Part shown: positions 24,105 through 31,011 of the stretch, one piece after another
How positions within the stretch are numbered: the first letter of the stretch is position 1
How the letters are laid out: every line of letters starts with the position of its first letter
From: Bradyrhizobium liaoningense
GTDB taxonomy: Bacteria; Pseudomonadota; Alphaproteobacteria; Rhizobiales; Xanthobacteraceae
Length of the DNA: 33,874 nt
Direction of reading: 5' to 3'
Assembly: GCF_018130785.1 (NCBI RefSeq)
Contig: NZ_JAFCJT010000041.1
Span: 1 to 33,874 of the forward strand
Made by a program: the position numbers and the translations under genes
The notes under the pieces: model-generated
Seen by the model: the letters and a program-made list of their open reading frames with translations, nothing else
Told to the model about the DNA's origin: nothing
Database searches by the model: none

Positions 24105-24115
24105 AAGAACAAGAA

Positions 24116-25054
24116 ATGTCAGCATTCGACTCGTTTCCGCTGGGACAGCCGGCCTTCGTCACCAACGTCCTCGATCGCGCCGCGCATCTGCGCCGCGACG
24201 ACGAAAAGCTGTTCGCGCTGGAGCAGAAATCGTCATCCCGCGCCTATGTCGTGTACCGCGACTCGCTGCTGGTGAAGCGCGAGAGCGACAAGGTGCGCGC
24301 GTTGCTCTCGATCGACGAGGCGCTGAAATGCGGTGCCAATCCCGGCACGATTTTCCTCGGTCTGCGCGATGGTGCGGCGCTGTTCGGCATGGGCCTGGCG
24401 CAGGCCGCGGCCGAGAAGCTGGTCGGGCGCGAGGACTACACCGTCACCGAACTGCGCGGCATGGCGATGCAGGGCACGATCCCGCCGGACGAGCTTTCGG
24501 CGATCGCGATGGCGAAGTCGATGGTCGGCTGGCACCAGCGCCACGGCTATTGTGCCAATTGCGGCGCCCGCAGCGGAATGAAGGAAGGCGGCTGGAAGCG
24601 CGAGTGCCCGGCTTGCAAAGCCGAGCACTTTCCGCGCACCGATCCGGTCGTGATCATGCACGTGGCATCCGGCGAAAAGTGCCTGCTCGGCCGCCAGAAG
24701 CAATTTCCGCCGGGCATGTATTCCTGCCTTGCCGGCTTCGTCGAGGCCGCCGAGACCATCGAGGACGCGGTGCGTCGCGAGATCTTCGAAGAGTCCGGCA
24801 TCCGCTGCGCCGACGTGCAGTATTACATGACCCAGCCCTGGCCCTATCCGTCGTCACTGATGATCGGCTGCAGTGCGCGGGCGCTGAACGAGGACATCGT
24901 CGTCGACCATTCCGAGCTCGAGGATGCCCGCTGGTTCACGCGCGACGAGGCCGCCCTGATGCTGAAGCGGACGCATCCGGACGGGCTCGCCGGCCCGCAT
25001 CCGTTTGCGATCGCGCATCATCTGCTTGGCCGCTGGGTGAACGGCAAGAGCTGA
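24116..25054 (+). CDS. nudC: NAD(+) diphosphatase / RNA deNADding enzyme
   Basis: Nudix hydrolase of 312 residues that splits NADH to NMNH and AMP and in E. coli removes NAD caps from RNA. A four-cysteine zinc ribbon (YCANCGARSG...ECPACKAEHFPRTDP) precedes the Nudix box GFVEAAETIEDAVRREIFEESGI, which fits GX5EX7REUXEEXGU exactly. The NudC marker MTQPWPYPSSLMIG (usually SQPWPFP) follows. I place the start at 24116, just after the HIT gene; the longer open frame overlaps that gene. The 312-residue length matches alphaproteobacterial NudC. Confidence 0.94.
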   Translation: MSAFDSFPLGQPAFVTNVLDRAAHLRRDDEKLFALEQKSSSRAYVVYRDSLLVKRESDKVRALLSIDEALKCGANPGTIFLGLRDGAALFGMGLAQAAAEKLVGREDYTVTELRGMAMQGTIPPDELSAIAMAKSMVGWHQRHGYCANCGARSGMKEGGWKRECPACKAEHFPRTDPVVIMHVASGEKCLLGRQKQFPPGMYSCLAGFVEAAETIEDAVRREIFEESGIRCADVQYYMTQPWPYPSSLMIGCSARALNEDIVVDHSELEDARWFTRDEAALMLKRTHPDGLAGPHPFAIAHHLLGRWVNGKS

Positions 25055-25060
25055 CCGCCG

Positions 25061-25984
25061 ATGGCGCCATCCGAGATCGCGCCGCGCATCCTCTGTATCG
25101 GTATTCCCGTGCGCGACCTCACCTTTCGCGTCGATTCCGTTCCGGAGCGCGGCAGCAAGGCCAATGCCAGCCATCTCGCCGAGATCTGCGGCGGCAACGC
25201 GCTCAATGCTGCGATCGCGATGGCGCGGCTCGGCGCCCGCGTCTCCTTCGCAGGACCGATGGGCGATGCGCGGGAGACCTCGAGCGGCTTCATTCTCAAG
25301 CGGATGGCCACCGAAGGGATCGATATCAGCCATATCGTGCGCATGCCGGGTGCGGCCACGCCCGTCTCTGCGATCATCATCGATGCGACGGGCGAGCGGA
25401 CGCTCACCATCTATCGCGATCCCGAGTTGTGGAGCGTGAAGCTGCCTGCCGCCGACGAGTTGCTCGCCGATTGTCAGGCTGTCCTGGTCGAGAGCCGCTG
25501 CGGCGCCTTTTGCATCGACCTCTGCACCGAGGCGCGCCGGCGCGGCATTCCCGTCATCGTCGGCGTCGATCGCGCGATGTCATTGCAGGATGGCTTGCTC
25601 ACCGCCGCCTCGCATCTGCTGTTCTCAAGCGAGCAGGCGCAGGAGACCGCCGGCATCACCGAGGACGGCGAAGCCTTGAAGCACCTCGCCAGGCTGACGC
25701 CCGCCTTCCTCGCCGCCACCCGCGGCCCGCGCGGCACGGTCTGGCTGGACGAGACGGGCGCTCTGGAGGAGACGCCGGCGTTCCCAATCGAGGCGGTGGA
25801 TACACTCGGCGCTGGCGACGTCTTCCACGGCGCCTTCACGCTTCGCCTCGCCGAGGGCGGAGAGGTGCGGGAGGCGCTGCGATTCGCCGCGGCCGCCGCA
25901 GCGCTGAAATGCATCCGCCACGGCGGCGGCCCAGCCGCGCCGCAACGCATTGAAGTTGAAGGGTTTTTACGAACCGAGCTTTAG
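25061..25984 (+). CDS. PfkB-family carbohydrate kinase
   Basis: Ribokinase-fold sugar kinase of 307 residues. The N-terminal GGNALNAAIAMARLGARVSFAGPMGD motif (about 44-69) and the C-terminal DTLGAGDVFHGAF signature (catalytic base D253) are intact, with anion-hole glycines. The sugar substrate cannot be read from sequence. It begins six bases after the nudC stop, so HIT-nudC-kinase looks like one transcript, which might suggest nucleoside- or ribose-related salvage; that is inference. Confidence 0.88.
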   Translation: MAPSEIAPRILCIGIPVRDLTFRVDSVPERGSKANASHLAEICGGNALNAAIAMARLGARVSFAGPMGDARETSSGFILKRMATEGIDISHIVRMPGAATPVSAIIIDATGERTLTIYRDPELWSVKLPAADELLADCQAVLVESRCGAFCIDLCTEARRRGIPVIVGVDRAMSLQDGLLTAASHLLFSSEQAQETAGITEDGEALKHLARLTPAFLAATRGPRGTVWLDETGALEETPAFPIEAVDTLGAGDVFHGAFTLRLAEGGEVREALRFAAAAAALKCIRHGGGPAAPQRIEVEGFLRTEL

Positions 25985-25987
25985 AGA

Positions 25988-26070
25988 TGTTCCATCAGCC
26001 CGCCGAGATTATGGGCTTGCGATAGAAGATTTTCCTCTATATGACGGAAATCAGCCCATGAAATGGAACA
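25988..26070 (+). promoter_or_regulatory. Promoter region of Lrp-type gene with inverted repeat
   Basis: TGTTCCAT (25988-25995) and its exact complement ATGGAACA (26063-26070) flank a relatively AT-rich stretch. Inside, CTTGCG (26016-26021) and TATATG (26038-26043), 16 bases apart, form a candidate promoter. A regulator binding both arms, possibly the Lrp-type product itself, is an inference. Confidence 0.35.
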
Positions 26071-26081
26071 AAGTTCTTCAA

Positions 26082-26591
26082 ATGACTGACCTCGCTGTCC
26101 AACTCCCCGAGACCAGCCGCCGCCTTGATGCCATCGATCGCAAGATCCTGATGGTACTCCAGGAAGATGCCTCCCTGTCCGTCGCCGAGATCGGCGACCG
26201 CGTCGGGCTGTCTTCGACCCCCTGCTGGAAGCGCATCCAGCGCCTCGAGGCCGACGGCGTGATCCTGAAACGGGTCGCCCTGGTCGACCAGAACAAGATC
26301 GGCCTCGGCATCTCCGTATTCGTGTCAGTCGAAAGCGCAGACCATTCCGACGCCTGGCTGAAGAAGTTCGCCGAGGCCGTCAGCGCCATGCCCGAGGTGA
26401 TGGAGTTTTACCGCATGGCCGGCGACGTCGACTACATGCTGCGCGTCGTGGTCGCCGACATGCAGGCCTATGACGTGTTCTACAAGAAGCTGATCAGCGC
26501 CGTGCCGCTGAAGAACGTCACCTCGCGCTTCGCGATGGAGAAGATCAAGTCGGTCACCGCGCTGCCGATCCCGGCGGTCGCGGCGGCCTGA
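26082..26591 (+). CDS. Lrp/AsnC-family transcriptional regulator
   Basis: A 169-residue regulator. The N-terminal helix-turn-helix (RRLDAIDRKILMVLQEDASLSVAEIGDRVGLSSTPCWKRIQRLEADGVI) is followed by an amino-acid-sensing RAM domain (GISVFVSVESADHS...FYRMAGDVDYMLRVVVADM...RFAMEKIKS). The ATG at 26082 gives the usual length; an in-frame ATG at 26058 has a somewhat better purine tract before it and cannot be excluded. The longer open frame into the kinase gene is rejected because the -10 candidate at 26038 lies inside it. The target is unknown. Confidence 0.92.
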   Translation: MTDLAVQLPETSRRLDAIDRKILMVLQEDASLSVAEIGDRVGLSSTPCWKRIQRLEADGVILKRVALVDQNKIGLGISVFVSVESADHSDAWLKKFAEAVSAMPEVMEFYRMAGDVDYMLRVVVADMQAYDVFYKKLISAVPLKNVTSRFAMEKIKSVTALPIPAVAAA

Positions 26592-26677
26592 CTCCGGCTT
26601 CCAGACCCGATGAATTGAGATCGGCGGCACATCGCCGCTGATCCCCGTAAGGCCCCGGCCCTCGCCCGATTCGGTAC

Positions 26678-26701
26678 CTCGGTAAGCAAGCATTTACCGA
26701 G
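26678..26701. promoter_or_regulatory. Perfect palindrome CTCGGTAA-N8-TTACCGAG
   Basis: Eight-base arms around an eight-base loop, 29 bases before the start of the small membrane-protein gene. No T-run follows, so it looks more like an operator than a terminator, though a weak stem at the end of the Lrp-type transcript is possible. Confidence 0.45.
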
Positions 26702-26730
26702 AATTAGGTCCCGCCCCCTAGATTCGCGCC

Positions 26731-27063
26731 GTGGAGGGGAGAACGGCGAATCCGTCCCGGTGGTGGCCCGCCTGGGCGAATGCGACTGCATTGCTGGTCG
26801 CAGGCTGGATCACGCTCGCAATCCTCACCTTACAGGTTCGTCCGGGTGCGACTGTTGTCGCGGTTGCGTTTCCGCCCTGGTGGAGCACGCAGCAGGTTTT
26901 TCAGGCTGCGGGATCCGCGCAAGCGGCGATCGTCGGGGCAACCGCCCTTCCCACTCTCCTCGTCGTCCGCCCGGATGACCATGACGGACTGCGCCGCCTG
27001 CATGATGCGGGTGCCTGGTTCGTGATGGACGCGCAAGCGGTCTCAGCATGTTTTGGCAGATAG
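26731..27063 (+). CDS. Small membrane protein, function unknown
   Basis: A 110-residue protein beginning at GTG. One clear transmembrane helix (about residues 18-36) follows a Trp-rich start. The rest contains VAFPPWWSTQQVFQAAGSAQAAIVG and a C-terminal LRRLHDAGAWFVMDAQAVSACFG, wording I associate with uncharacterised alphaproteobacterial membrane proteins but cannot name. No ATG is present, and the start is the least certain part. It lies 46 bases before the chemoreceptor on the same strand, so a shared transcript is possible. Confidence 0.6.
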   Translation: MEGRTANPSRWWPAWANATALLVAGWITLAILTLQVRPGATVVAVAFPPWWSTQQVFQAAGSAQAAIVGATALPTLLVVRPDDHDGLRRLHDAGAWFVMDAQAVSACFGR

Positions 27064-27109
27064 CCCTTTGGCGTGTAGCCACTCGGCTCGTGGTCCTGGA
27101 GAGGATGAA

Positions 27110-28579
27110 ATGGTTGTCGAGAACGACGGACTGGAATCGCTGCGGCAGACCACCAGCAAGATGCTCGTTGCAGCGCTCTGGCTGCACGTGCCGATCAGCG
27201 TGACAGTCGGGCTTGCGCTCGGCAAGCCCTGGCTGATCCCCGCGACGTTCATGGCGATCTTCGCGCTTGCCGCCACCTTGTCGTGGCGCATGTCGGGCAA
27301 CGGCCTTTCCACGCGCCTCGTGTTCGCTGTCGCGCTGATGAGCGGCGTGTCGATGTTCACCTACCAGTTCGAGGGACATCCCTGGCAGATCGACATGCAC
27401 ATGTACTTCTTCGCGGCGCTGGCCTGCACCGTCGCCTATTGCGACTACCGGCCGATCGTCGCCGCGACGGTTGCGGTCGCGCTGCATCACATCGCACTGA
27501 ACTTCCTGCTGCCGGCAGCGATCTATCCCGGCGGCTCCGATTTCGGCCGCGTTGTGCTGCATGCGGTGATCCTGCTGATCGAGGCCGGCGTGCTGATCGC
27601 GCTGGCGCACAAGCTGCAGGAGCTGTTCGAGACCACGGCGGTGAAGACCGCCGAGGCGCAGGCCGCGATGGCCGCGGAGGCGCGCGCCAACAGCGAACGC
27701 CACGACGTCGAGCAGCGCGCCAAAGAGGAGCGTGAGGCCGCCAAGCAGCGGCTGGCCAGCAATTTCGAACGCAGCATCGGCAGCATCGTCGAGGCGGTGG
27801 CGATCGCCGCCGGCGAGGTGCAGCAGCTGTCGTCCTCGATGAGCAACAACAGCACTGACACCGCGCGCCAGACCGCCGCCGCGGCCGCAGCCTCGAACCG
27901 GGCCTCCGGCAATGTCGACACGGTGGCCGCCGCGACCGAGGAGCTTACCGCGTCGGTCACCAACATCACGCAACAGGCCGCCCGTTCCGCCGAAATCGCC
28001 GCCCGCGCCGCGGACGAGGCCCGCCGCACCAATCAGGTCGTCGAAGGGCTTGCCAACGGCACGCAGAAGATCGGCGAGGTCGTGACCCTGATCCAGAACA
28101 TCGCGAGCCAGACCAATCTGCTGGCCCTGAACGCCACCATCGAGGCCGCCCGTGCCGGCGAGCACGGCAAGGGCTTTGCGGTGGTCGCGAGCGAAGTGAA
28201 GGCGCTGGCGAACCAGACCGCCAAAGCCACCGAGGAGATCTCGGCACAGGTGCAGAACATCCAGAGTGCGACCGGCGATGCCGTCAACGCCATCCAGGCG
28301 ATAGGCGCGACGATCGCGGAGATCGACGAGATCTCCGGCCAGATCTCGACCGCGGTCGATCAGCAGGGTCTCGCGACGCGCGAGATCGCCGGCAGCCTGC
28401 AGCAGGCCGCCACCGGCACCCGCGAGGTGAACGACAACATCGCCAGCGTCAGCAAGGCCTCCGACGAGGCGGGTGCTGCCGCCTCGAAGATGCACCAGGC
28501 CGCCGCCGGACTGTCATCGCAGTCCGGACGCCTGAAGGCTGAAGTGGATGGCTTCCTGGGGTCGCTGCGGACGGCGTAA
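27110..28579 (+). CDS. Methyl-accepting chemotaxis protein, membrane-embedded sensor
   Basis: Chemoreceptor of 489 residues. The N-terminal half (about residues 15-175) is nearly all transmembrane helices with short loops and no periplasmic ligand domain. It contains conserved-looking His and acidic residues (HPWQIDMHMYFF and VALHHIALNF), reminiscent of membrane-embedded sensor domains. A coiled coil (about 185-235) leads to the MCP signalling domain, with the hairpin tip IASQTNLLALNATIEAARAGEHGKGFAVVASEVKALA. GGAGAGG stands 5 bases before the ATG at 27110. The signal is unknown. The C-terminus has no NWETF-type methylation-enzyme tether. Confidence 0.92.
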   Translation: MVVENDGLESLRQTTSKMLVAALWLHVPISVTVGLALGKPWLIPATFMAIFALAATLSWRMSGNGLSTRLVFAVALMSGVSMFTYQFEGHPWQIDMHMYFFAALACTVAYCDYRPIVAATVAVALHHIALNFLLPAAIYPGGSDFGRVVLHAVILLIEAGVLIALAHKLQELFETTAVKTAEAQAAMAAEARANSERHDVEQRAKEEREAAKQRLASNFERSIGSIVEAVAIAAGEVQQLSSSMSNNSTDTARQTAAAAAASNRASGNVDTVAAATEELTASVTNITQQAARSAEIAARAADEARRTNQVVEGLANGTQKIGEVVTLIQNIASQTNLLALNATIEAARAGEHGKGFAVVASEVKALANQTAKATEEISAQVQNIQSATGDAVNAIQAIGATIAEIDEISGQISTAVDQQGLATREIAGSLQQAATGTREVNDNIASVSKASDEAGAAASKMHQAAAGLSSQSGRLKAEVDGFLGSLRTA

Positions 28580-28614
28580 GACGTAACCGCTGCAGCGCTA
28601 GCTCGGCCTCGTGG

Positions 28615-28647
28615 TTCGAGACGGCCGCCTTCGGCGGGCGTCTCGAA
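28615..28647. repeat. Hairpin repeat with TTCG loop between convergent genes
   Basis: TTCGAGACG-G-CCGCC-TTC-GGCGG-G-CGTCTCGAA, an almost perfect stem in the gap between the chemoreceptor and the phosphomannomutase, which converge here. It may serve as a transcript-end stem for both, although no T-run follows. The flanks (CTCGTGG and AGGATGGCCGC) match a family common in Bradyrhizobium-type genomes. Confidence 0.8.
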
Positions 28648-28671
28648 GGATGGCCGCGCGCGATACTTCAA

Positions 28672-30171
28672 TCAGATCGTCTGATTGTACTCGCCAACTT
28701 CCGGATGGTTACGCAGCACGCTGTTGACCATCTCGAACATGTCGTGCATGCGCTGCTCGGAGACCGGGCTCTCGACCACGACGACGAGCTCGGGCTTGTT
28801 GGAGGAGGCGCGCACCAGGCCCCAGCTGCCGTCCTCGACCGTGACGCGTACGCCGTTGACGGTGACGAGATCGCGGATCGCCTGGCCGCCGATCTTGGCG
28901 CCCTTGGCTTGCAAGCCTTCAAAATGCTTCACCACCTGGTCGATGACGCCGTACTTGGTCTCGTCGGCGCAATGCGGCGACATGGTCGGCGACGACCAGG
29001 TTTTTGGCAGCGCGTTTTTCAGATCGGCCATCGACTTGCCGGGCGCGCGGTCGAGCATGTCGCAGATCGCGATTGCCGAGACGAGACCGTCGTCATAGCC
29101 GCGTCCATACGGCTTGTTGAAGAAGAAGTGGCCGGACTTCTCGAAGCCCGCGAGCGCACCCGTCTCGTTGGTGCGGCGCTTCATGTAGGAATGGCCGGTC
29201 TTCCAATAGGCGGTCTTGGCGCCCTGCTTCTGCAGCACAGGATCGGTGACGAAGAGACCGGTCGACTTCACATCGACGATGAACTGCGCATCCTTGTGGA
29301 TCGCCGACATGTCACGCGCCAGCATCACGCCGACCTTGTCCGCAAAGATCTCCTCGCCGGTGTTGTCGACGACGCCGCAGCGGTCGCCGTCACCGTCGAA
29401 GCCAAGGCCGACATCGGCCTTGTGATGCAGCACCGCATCGCGGATCGCGTGCAGCATCTCCATGTCTTCCGGGTTCGGATTGTATTTCGGGAAGGTGTGA
29501 TCGAGCTCGGTGTCGAGCGGGATCACCTCGCAGCCGATCGCCTCCAGCACCTGCGGCGCGAACGCGCCGGCAGTGCCGTTGCCACAGGCCGCGACGACCT
29601 TGAGCTTGCGCTTCAGCTTCGGACGATTTGTGAGATCGGCGATGTAGCGCGCCGGATAATTCTCGTGGAACTGGTAGGAGCCGCCGGCCTTGTTCTTGAA
29701 CTCGGCGTTGAGCACGATCTCCTTCAGCCGTGTCATCTCGTCGGGGCCGAAGGTCAGCGGACGATTGGCGCCCATCTTCACGCCGGTCCAGCCATTGTCG
29801 TTGTGCGAGGCCGTGACCATCGCGCAGCAGGGCACGTCGAGGTCGAACTGCGCGAAATAGGCCATCGGCGTCACCGCAAGCCCGATGTCGTGCACCTTGC
29901 ACCCCGCAGCCATCAGGCCGGAGATCAGCGCGTATTTGATCGAGGCCGAATAGCCGCGGAAATCATGGCCGGTGACGATCTCTTGCTTGACACCGAGCTC
30001 TGCGATCAGCGCGCCCAGCCCCATGCCGAGCGCCTGTATCCCCATCAGGTTGATCTCCTTCTGGAACAACCAGCGCGCGTCGTATTCGCGAAAGCCGGTG
30101 GGTTTCACCATCGGCTCGGATTCGAAGGCGTAGGTGTTGGGCAACAATACGGATTTCGGCTTGGGAAACAT
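28672..30171 (-). CDS. Phosphomannomutase/phosphoglucomutase
   Basis: Alpha-D-phosphohexomutase of 499 residues that interconverts hexose 6- and 1-phosphates, feeding polysaccharide and lipopolysaccharide synthesis. Active-site loops are all present: phosphoserine S122 in TASHN, metal loop GFDGDGDR, sugar-binding GFEKSGHFFF and phosphate-binding RASSNKPE. It resembles AlgC/ManB. The UDP-glucose dehydrogenase about 3 kb upstream on the same strand belongs to the same sugar-nucleotide economy. The substrate (mannose or glucose, or both) is not decided by sequence. Confidence 0.94.
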   Translation of the reverse strand: MFPKPKSVLLPNTYAFESEPMVKPTGFREYDARWLFQKEINLMGIQALGMGLGALIAELGVKQEIVTGHDFRGYSASIKYALISGLMAAGCKVHDIGLAVTPMAYFAQFDLDVPCCAMVTASHNDNGWTGVKMGANRPLTFGPDEMTRLKEIVLNAEFKNKAGGSYQFHENYPARYIADLTNRPKLKRKLKVVAACGNGTAGAFAPQVLEAIGCEVIPLDTELDHTFPKYNPNPEDMEMLHAIRDAVLHHKADVGLGFDGDGDRCGVVDNTGEEIFADKVGVMLARDMSAIHKDAQFIVDVKSTGLFVTDPVLQKQGAKTAYWKTGHSYMKRRTNETGALAGFEKSGHFFFNKPYGRGYDDGLVSAIAICDMLDRAPGKSMADLKNALPKTWSSPTMSPHCADETKYGVIDQVVKHFEGLQAKGAKIGGQAIRDLVTVNGVRVTVEDGSWGLVRASSNKPELVVVVESPVSEQRMHDMFEMVNSVLRNHPEVGEYNQTI

Positions 30172-30326
30172 TGAGACAGTCTCGTGAAAAGGGCAGGAAT
30201 TGATGCAGCCTTAGCGAATGCCGGGCCGCAGCGGAAGGCGGGAATGAAGGCTTATGGCGGATAATTGCGGCAGTTTGGTAACGGGGGAACGCGGCCCGGC
30301 GCGAGACTTCCGCCGATGCCGTCCCG

Positions 30327-30352
30327 AAAAAATCCGTGCGAACGACCGTTCG
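30327..30352 (-). terminator. Possible weak terminator of aspartic protease gene
   Basis: On the minus strand, CGAAC-GGTC-GTTCG (30339-30352) is followed six bases later by TTTTTT (complement of 30327-30332). The stem is short, and the spacing to the T-run is longer than ideal. The same bases form the palindrome CGAACG-AC-CGTTCG, which could instead be an operator upstream of the phosphomannomutase. Confidence 0.35.
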
Positions 30353-30380
30353 TCAGCGCGGTGAGAGCCTTTGAAGCGGC

Positions 30381-30896
30381 TTACTGCTCCAGCACCATCT
30401 GGCCGTTGGCGTATTCGAAGCGCTTGAGGCGGGACAGGAAGGAAAGGCCGAGCAGGTTCTCGGACAGAGCCTCGTCCGGCAGCACCATGGCGTCAACGTC
30501 GCGCACGATGAGGCCGCCCACCTCGAGCATGGCGATGCGGGTGCGCGCGGCCTTGATGGTGCCGTTGGCGGTGGAGACGGTGGCGTTGTACTCGCCGCGC
30601 GAGGGACGCAGGCCGAAGCGGGCGGCCGAGGTCTCGTTCAGCGCAACCACGGAGGCGCCGGTGTCGATCATGAAGCCGATGCGCTGGCCGTCGATCCGGC
30701 CATCGGTCTGGAAATGACCGCGGGCATCGCGGGGGATGTTGAGGCTGCGGCCGCCGGCCGGCGCCGTGGTCGCAACCGCGACCGTCGTGCGCGGCACTGA
30801 TGTGGCGGACGCGGAGCTCATCTTGTCCGCCATCTGCGCCATGAAGGTGCCGAGGCCGATCATGACGGCCGCGATGATCACAATGTTACGCATCAC
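30381..30896 (-). CDS. Periplasmic retroviral-type aspartic protease
   Basis: A 171-residue clan AA aspartic protease of the TIGR02281 type. It has a single N-terminal membrane anchor (about residues 4-22), a low-complexity Thr/Ala linker, then one catalytic motif, MIDTGAS (D78), and the closing LLGLSFLSRLKRFEYANG. A single catalytic Asp implies a homodimer. In Caulobacter a protein of this type (PerP) cuts the polar organiser PodJ. I infer a periplasmic processing role but have no evidence for a target here. Two ATG codons are adjacent (30896 and 30893). Confidence 0.88.
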   Translation of the reverse strand: MMRNIVIIAAVMIGLGTFMAQMADKMSSASATSVPRTTVAVATTAPAGGRSLNIPRDARGHFQTDGRIDGQRIGFMIDTGASVVALNETSAARFGLRPSRGEYNATVSTANGTIKAARTRIAMLEVGGLIVRDVDAMVLPDEALSENLLGLSFLSRLKRFEYANGQMVLEQ

Positions 30897-31011
30897 ACCA
30901 CTTCCGAGCCGTAAAGCCCGATTTCACCACGCACCACGCCCGCCCGCGAGCGACGCCGCGGTGAGAGCGGTGCTATCTTGACGAAAAGGGTGAGCGGACG
31001 GTTAATGCGCC

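Noticed and set aside
23158..24125. Frames across the gap between the MLE gene and the HIT gene on both strands
   Set aside because: They read through the composite repeat and neighbouring gene ends and show no recognisable domain.
26825..28495. A 556-codon minus-strand frame opposite the chemoreceptor
   Set aside because: Gly-, Leu- and Arg-rich antisense frame; the plus-strand chemoreceptor has a ribosome-binding site and full MCP motifs.
28705..30174. A 489-codon plus-strand frame opposite the phosphomannomutase
   Set aside because: The translation is His-, Asp- and Val-rich antisense of a gene with all catalytic loops intact on the minus strand.
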